The position numbers were made by a program, and so were the translations under genes. 15,718 nt of DNA from JAJKIP01 sp040509055. GTDB lineage: Bacteria > Bacteroidota > Bacteroidia > Chitinophagales > Chitinophagaceae. This document shows, piece by piece, positions 12,619 to 15,718 of this stretch. The stretch covers positions 1 to 15,718 of the forward strand of contig JBEVLT010000001.1 of assembly GCA_040509055.1 (NCBI GenBank), in the 5' to 3' direction. The notes below the pieces were generated by a model. That model was not told the DNA's origin and made no database searches. It saw only the letters and a program-made list of their open reading frames with translations. The stretch's first letter is position 1; each line of letters starts with the position of its first letter.

Positions 12619-15600
12619 ATGAAGAAACAAATCGCTGCGCTTATTGCGTCCTGTATGGCCTGCACTTACCTGCCTGCGCAGGTGGATGCCGGGCTGTTCC
12701 GCTTTCCCGATGTATCGCAAACCCAAATCGTCTTTACCTATGCCAACGACCTGTGGGTAATGCCCAAAGAGGGTGGCACCGCCGTAAAGCTCAGCTCGCC
12801 CGCCGGCGTGGAGAGCTATCCCAAATTTTCACCCGACGGCAAAAGCATTGCCTTCAGCGGTAACTATGATGGCAATACCGATGCCTATGTCATTGCCGCC
12901 AGCGGCGGCGTACCCGTGCGGGTCACCAGCCACGGCTATTCCGACCGCGTGGTAGACTGGACCAACGATGGTAAAAAAGTATTGTTTGCTTCGGGCCGTG
13001 CCAGCGAGAAAGCACGGTACAGCCAGTTTTATACTGTATCTGCCAATGGCGGGCCGGCAGAAAAACTGCCGCTGGCCTATGCCGAGTTCGGCTCCTATTC
13101 ACCGGACGGCAAACAGATCGCCGTCGTGTTCCGCACACAGGTGGGGCGCAACTGGAAGCGCTACCGGGGCGGCACCAAGGCCGATATCCAGATCTTCAAT
13201 TTTGATACGAAACAATCCGTGCAGATCGGTACGGATGCCGATGCCGGCAACGAGTTCCCGATGTGGCATGGCAACGCCATCTATTTCCTTTCCGACCGCG
13301 GGTCCGAACTGCGGATGAACCTGTGGAAATATGACCTGGCCACCAAGACCTATACACAGCTGACCAACTTTAAGAACGACGATATTCATTATCCCTCGAT
13401 AGGGCCTGACGATATCGTGTTTGAAGCCGGCGGCAAGCTCTATCTCTACTCGCTTTCAGGCGGCCGCTACAAGGCCATCAATGTGAACGTGGTGACCGAC
13501 AAGGCCATGCTGAAACCCAAAGTGGAAGCGGCCGATAAGGTGATCCAGAACATAACGCTGAGCCCGGACGGCAACCGTGCACTGGTAGAGGCCAGGGGCG
13601 ATGTGTTTTCCGTGCCCGCAGAGAACGGGTTTGTCAAAAACCTGACCCGCACTTCCGGCTCTGCCGAGCGGTATCCCACCTGGTCGCCCGATGGCAAATA
13701 CATTGCGTACTGGAGCGATCAGTCCGGCGAGTACGAACTGTGGCTGGCTGAAACCGACCAGGAAACAGCGCCGCGTAAGCTGACAAACTATGGCGCCGGC
13801 TTTCGCTACCAGGCTTACTGGTCGCCGGACAGCAGGAAGCTGGCCTTTATCGACAAGGCTATGCGCATCCGCATCGTAGACATTACCACCGGGCAGACTA
13901 CCGAGGTGGATCGGGCGCTGCGCTATACGCACGGCAGCCTGGAGGGCTTTTCGGTCAGCTGGTCGCCGGACAGCCGCTGGCTGGCTTATGACCGCGACCT
14001 GGAAAACCAGCACAACGCAGTGTTTATCTACGACTATACCAATAAAAAAAGCACACAGGTGACCAGTGGTTTTTACACCGCTTACAGCCCTGTGTTCGAT
14101 ACGGAAGGTAAATACCTGTACCTGCTTACCGGGCAGGCTTTCTCGCCTTCCTACAGCGCTATCGACAACTCGTTTATTTATGCCAATGTGGACCGGATCG
14201 GCGCCATTCCGCTGAAGAAAAGCACGCCCTCGCTGCTGGCCCCGAAAAACGATACCGTGGCGCTGAAAGCAGAGGAGGCCGCCAAAGCTCCCGATGCCGC
14301 AAAGAAGAAAGCGGATTCTGCTGCTGCTGTGGCCAAAAAACCGGTCGATCCCAAAGCCGTGGAAATCGACTTCGACGGCTTTGAACAGCGTATGGACCTG
14401 CTGGGCATCGCAGCCGGCAATTACGGCCGGCCGGGATCGGTGAAAGGCAAGATCCTGTACATGAAATTTCCCAATACAGGGGCTGCTGGCGGGCAGGGCT
14501 CTCTGAAATTCTATGATATTGAAAAGCGCGAAGAGAAGACCATCCTGGACGGTGTCGATTTTTACCTGCTGTCGGCCAATGCGAATAAACTGATCGTGGG
14601 CAAATCGGGCAGCTTTGCCGTGATCACCCCGAACGAGGGGCAGAAGTTTGACAAACCGTTGCGCACCGGCGAAATGCAGTCGCTGGTAGACCCGATGCAG
14701 GAGTGGAAACAGATCTTTACCGATGCCTGGCGTTTTGAGCGCGATTATTTCTATGACAAGAATATGCACGGGCTGAACTGGACCGCTGTGCGCGACCGCT
14801 ATATGAAAATGATCGAAGGTTCGCTGACGCGGGAAGAAGCCGACTTCGTGATCGGCGAAATGATCGGGGAATTGAATGCCTCGCATACCTACCACGGTGG
14901 CGGCGATATGGAAACACCGCGCTATAAACCGGTGGGTTACCTGGGCGTGGACTGGCAGGCAGACGGCAATTATTACAGGATCAAAAAGATCATCCGCGGC
15001 GCGGCCTGGGATGTGGAAGCGAAATCGGCGCTGGATGCCGGCGGGGTGAACATCAACGAAGGCGATTATATCCTGGCGGTAAACGGTGTGCCGCTGACCA
15101 CTGCTACCGATCCTTACGAAGCCTTCGTAGGGCTGGCCGGTAAAACCATTGAGCTCACCTACAATACCACCGGTTCCTTCACGGGAGCCAAAACAGCCGT
15201 GGTGCAGGCCATGGGCGATGAATACCGGCTGCGCCACCTGGCCTGGATAGAGGCCAACCGCAAGCGCGTGGAAGAGGCCAGCAACGGAGATGTCGGTTAT
15301 ATCTATGTACCCAGCACCGGCGTGGACGGGCAGACGGAGCTGATCCGCCAGTTCAACGCACAATGGGATAAAAAAGCGCTGGTCATCGACGAGCGTTTCA
15401 ACAACGGCGGGCAGATACCCGACCGCTTTATCGAAATGCTGAACCGCGACCCGCTGGCCTTCTGGGCCATCCGCGACGGTGAAAACTGGCCCTGGCCACC
15501 GTATGCGCATTTTGGCCCCAAGGTGATGCTGATCAACGGCTGGAGCGGTTCGGGCGGCGATGCCTTCCCGGATTATTTCCGCCGCAAAAACCTGGGCCCG

Positions 15601-15718
15601 CTGGTAGGTGCACGTACCTGGGGCGGCCTGATCGGTATCAGCGGGGCGCCGCCCCTGCTGGATGGCGGCAGCGTGACCGTGCCGACCTTCCGCATGTACA
15701 ACCCCGATGGCACCTGGT
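12619..15718 (+). CDS. Secreted Tricorn-like S41 protease (3' truncated by window edge)
   Basis: An open frame of 1033 codons that runs off the window. A signal peptide (MKKQIAALIASCMACTYLPA) indicates export, so this is a periplasmic relative of the archaeal Tricorn protease. In order: beta-propeller repeats of WD40/TolB type from about 25 to 640 (repeated 'SPDGK.IAF', 'WSPD.r.la'); an Ala/Lys-rich low-complexity linker at about 548-574; then the C1/PDZ/C2 protease part. Ser755-His756 (NASHTYHGGG) match Tricorn's SH pair. The PDZ-like region is about 775-870 (GYLGVDW, INEGDYILAVNGVPL). The nucleophile is Ser978 in GWSGSGGDAFP. The catalytic Glu would fall just past the edge. Tricorn (1071 aa) degrades peptides; Bacteroidota forms are usually ~1080 aa. 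Start ATG 12619. Confidence 0.93.
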   Translation, partial: MKKQIAALIASCMACTYLPAQVDAGLFRFPDVSQTQIVFTYANDLWVMPKEGGTAVKLSSPAGVESYPKFSPDGKSIAFSGNYDGNTDAYVIAASGGVPVRVTSHGYSDRVVDWTNDGKKVLFASGRASEKARYSQFYTVSANGGPAEKLPLAYAEFGSYSPDGKQIAVVFRTQVGRNWKRYRGGTKADIQIFNFDTKQSVQIGTDADAGNEFPMWHGNAIYFLSDRGSELRMNLWKYDLATKTYTQLTNFKNDDIHYPSIGPDDIVFEAGGKLYLYSLSGGRYKAINVNVVTDKAMLKPKVEAADKVIQNITLSPDGNRALVEARGDVFSVPAENGFVKNLTRTSGSAERYPTWSPDGKYIAYWSDQSGEYELWLAETDQETAPRKLTNYGAGFRYQAYWSPDSRKLAFIDKAMRIRIVDITTGQTTEVDRALRYTHGSLEGFSVSWSPDSRWLAYDRDLENQHNAVFIYDYTNKKSTQVTSGFYTAYSPVFDTEGKYLYLLTGQAFSPSYSAIDNSFIYANVDRIGAIPLKKSTPSLLAPKNDTVALKAEEAAKAPDAAKKKADSAAAVAKKPVDPKAVEIDFDGFEQRMDLLGIAAGNYGRPGSVKGKILYMKFPNTGAAGGQGSLKFYDIEKREEKTILDGVDFYLLSANANKLIVGKSGSFAVITPNEGQKFDKPLRTGEMQSLVDPMQEWKQIFTDAWRFERDYFYDKNMHGLNWTAVRDRYMKMIEGSLTREEADFVIGEMIGELNASHTYHGGGDMETPRYKPVGYLGVDWQADGNYYRIKKIIRGAAWDVEAKSALDAGGVNINEGDYILAVNGVPLTTATDPYEAFVGLAGKTIELTYNTTGSFTGAKTAVVQAMGDEYRLRHLAWIEANRKRVEEASNGDVGYIYVPSTGVDGQTELIRQFNAQWDKKALVIDERFNNGGQIPDRFIEMLNRDPLAFWAIRDGENWPWPPYAHFGPKVMLINGWSGSGGDAFPDYFRRKNLGPLVGARTWGGLIGISGAPPLLDGGSVTVPTFRMYNPDGTW

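Noticed and set aside
13456..15510. A 684-codon open frame on the minus strand
   Set aside because: It lies wholly antisense to the Tricorn-like gene, whose plus-strand frame has a signal peptide and family motifs. The minus translation is rich in His, Gln, Arg and Phe with no domain pattern; it is a by-product of GC-rich codon use.
1..15718. CRISPR arrays, tRNA or rRNA genes, insertion sequences and phage genes
   Set aside because: I saw no direct-repeat arrays, no tRNA cloverleaf or rRNA-like sequence, and no transposase, integrase or phage-structural motifs.

Overview
The window looks like chromosomal DNA of a fairly GC-rich member of the Bacteroidota, most likely Chitinophagaceae (inference). 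Several starts are preceded by the Bacteroidota -33/-7 promoter signature (TTG, about 20 nt, TAnnTTTG). Shine-Dalgarno sequences are mostly absent, and the protein families (Tricorn-like S41 protease, S33 hydrolase with GGPG and EQRGT motifs, AHSA1/SRPBCC proteins, DinB, DUF1801) are typical of that group.

Left part (1-3900) is gene-poor. It holds a minus-strand DinB-like protein, a minus-strand cupin that aligns residue for residue with the manganese hydroxynitrile-lyase cupins, a small conserved-looking hypothetical protein, and an FkbM methyltransferase. Between them lie decayed pieces: the C-terminus of an ArsC/low-molecular-weight tyrosine phosphatase spread over three frames, the first ~30 residues of an AHSA1/SRPBCC protein, and a possible LytTR fragment. 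The FkbM gene sits between two copies of one promoter module: a 7-7-7 AATCCCC...GGGGATT dyad whose right arm runs into the -33 TTG, exactly 20 nt, then TAGTTTTG. The second copy drives no recognisable gene and is followed about 230 nt later by a strong intrinsic terminator, so it may define a small RNA or small-protein transcript.

Middle part (4000-8570) carries a CorA magnesium channel, a convergent DUF1801 protein, an AHSA1/SRPBCC protein whose promoter carries two near-identical 16-bp operator-like dyads, a strong terminator, exonuclease III (xth), and a secreted S33-family alpha/beta hydrolase.

Right part (8600-10610) is a metal-homeostasis cluster: a Fur-family regulator, then a two-gene unit with ATGA overlap encoding an isoprenylcysteine-methyltransferase-like membrane protein and a His-rich CDF zinc exporter. 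A 7-1-7 Fur-type dyad overlaps both the regulator's stop codon and the -33 element of the downstream unit, which suggests local control. An FAD/NAD(P)-binding protein with an unusually strong Shine-Dalgarno follows. The window ends inside a large secreted Tricorn-like protease (12619 to the edge) that lacks only its last residues.

The strongest leads are the paired dyad-promoter modules, the orphan transcription unit at 3568-3881, the tandem operators at the SRPBCC promoter, and the Fur-box/-33 overlap. All are sequence-pattern inferences without experimental support.
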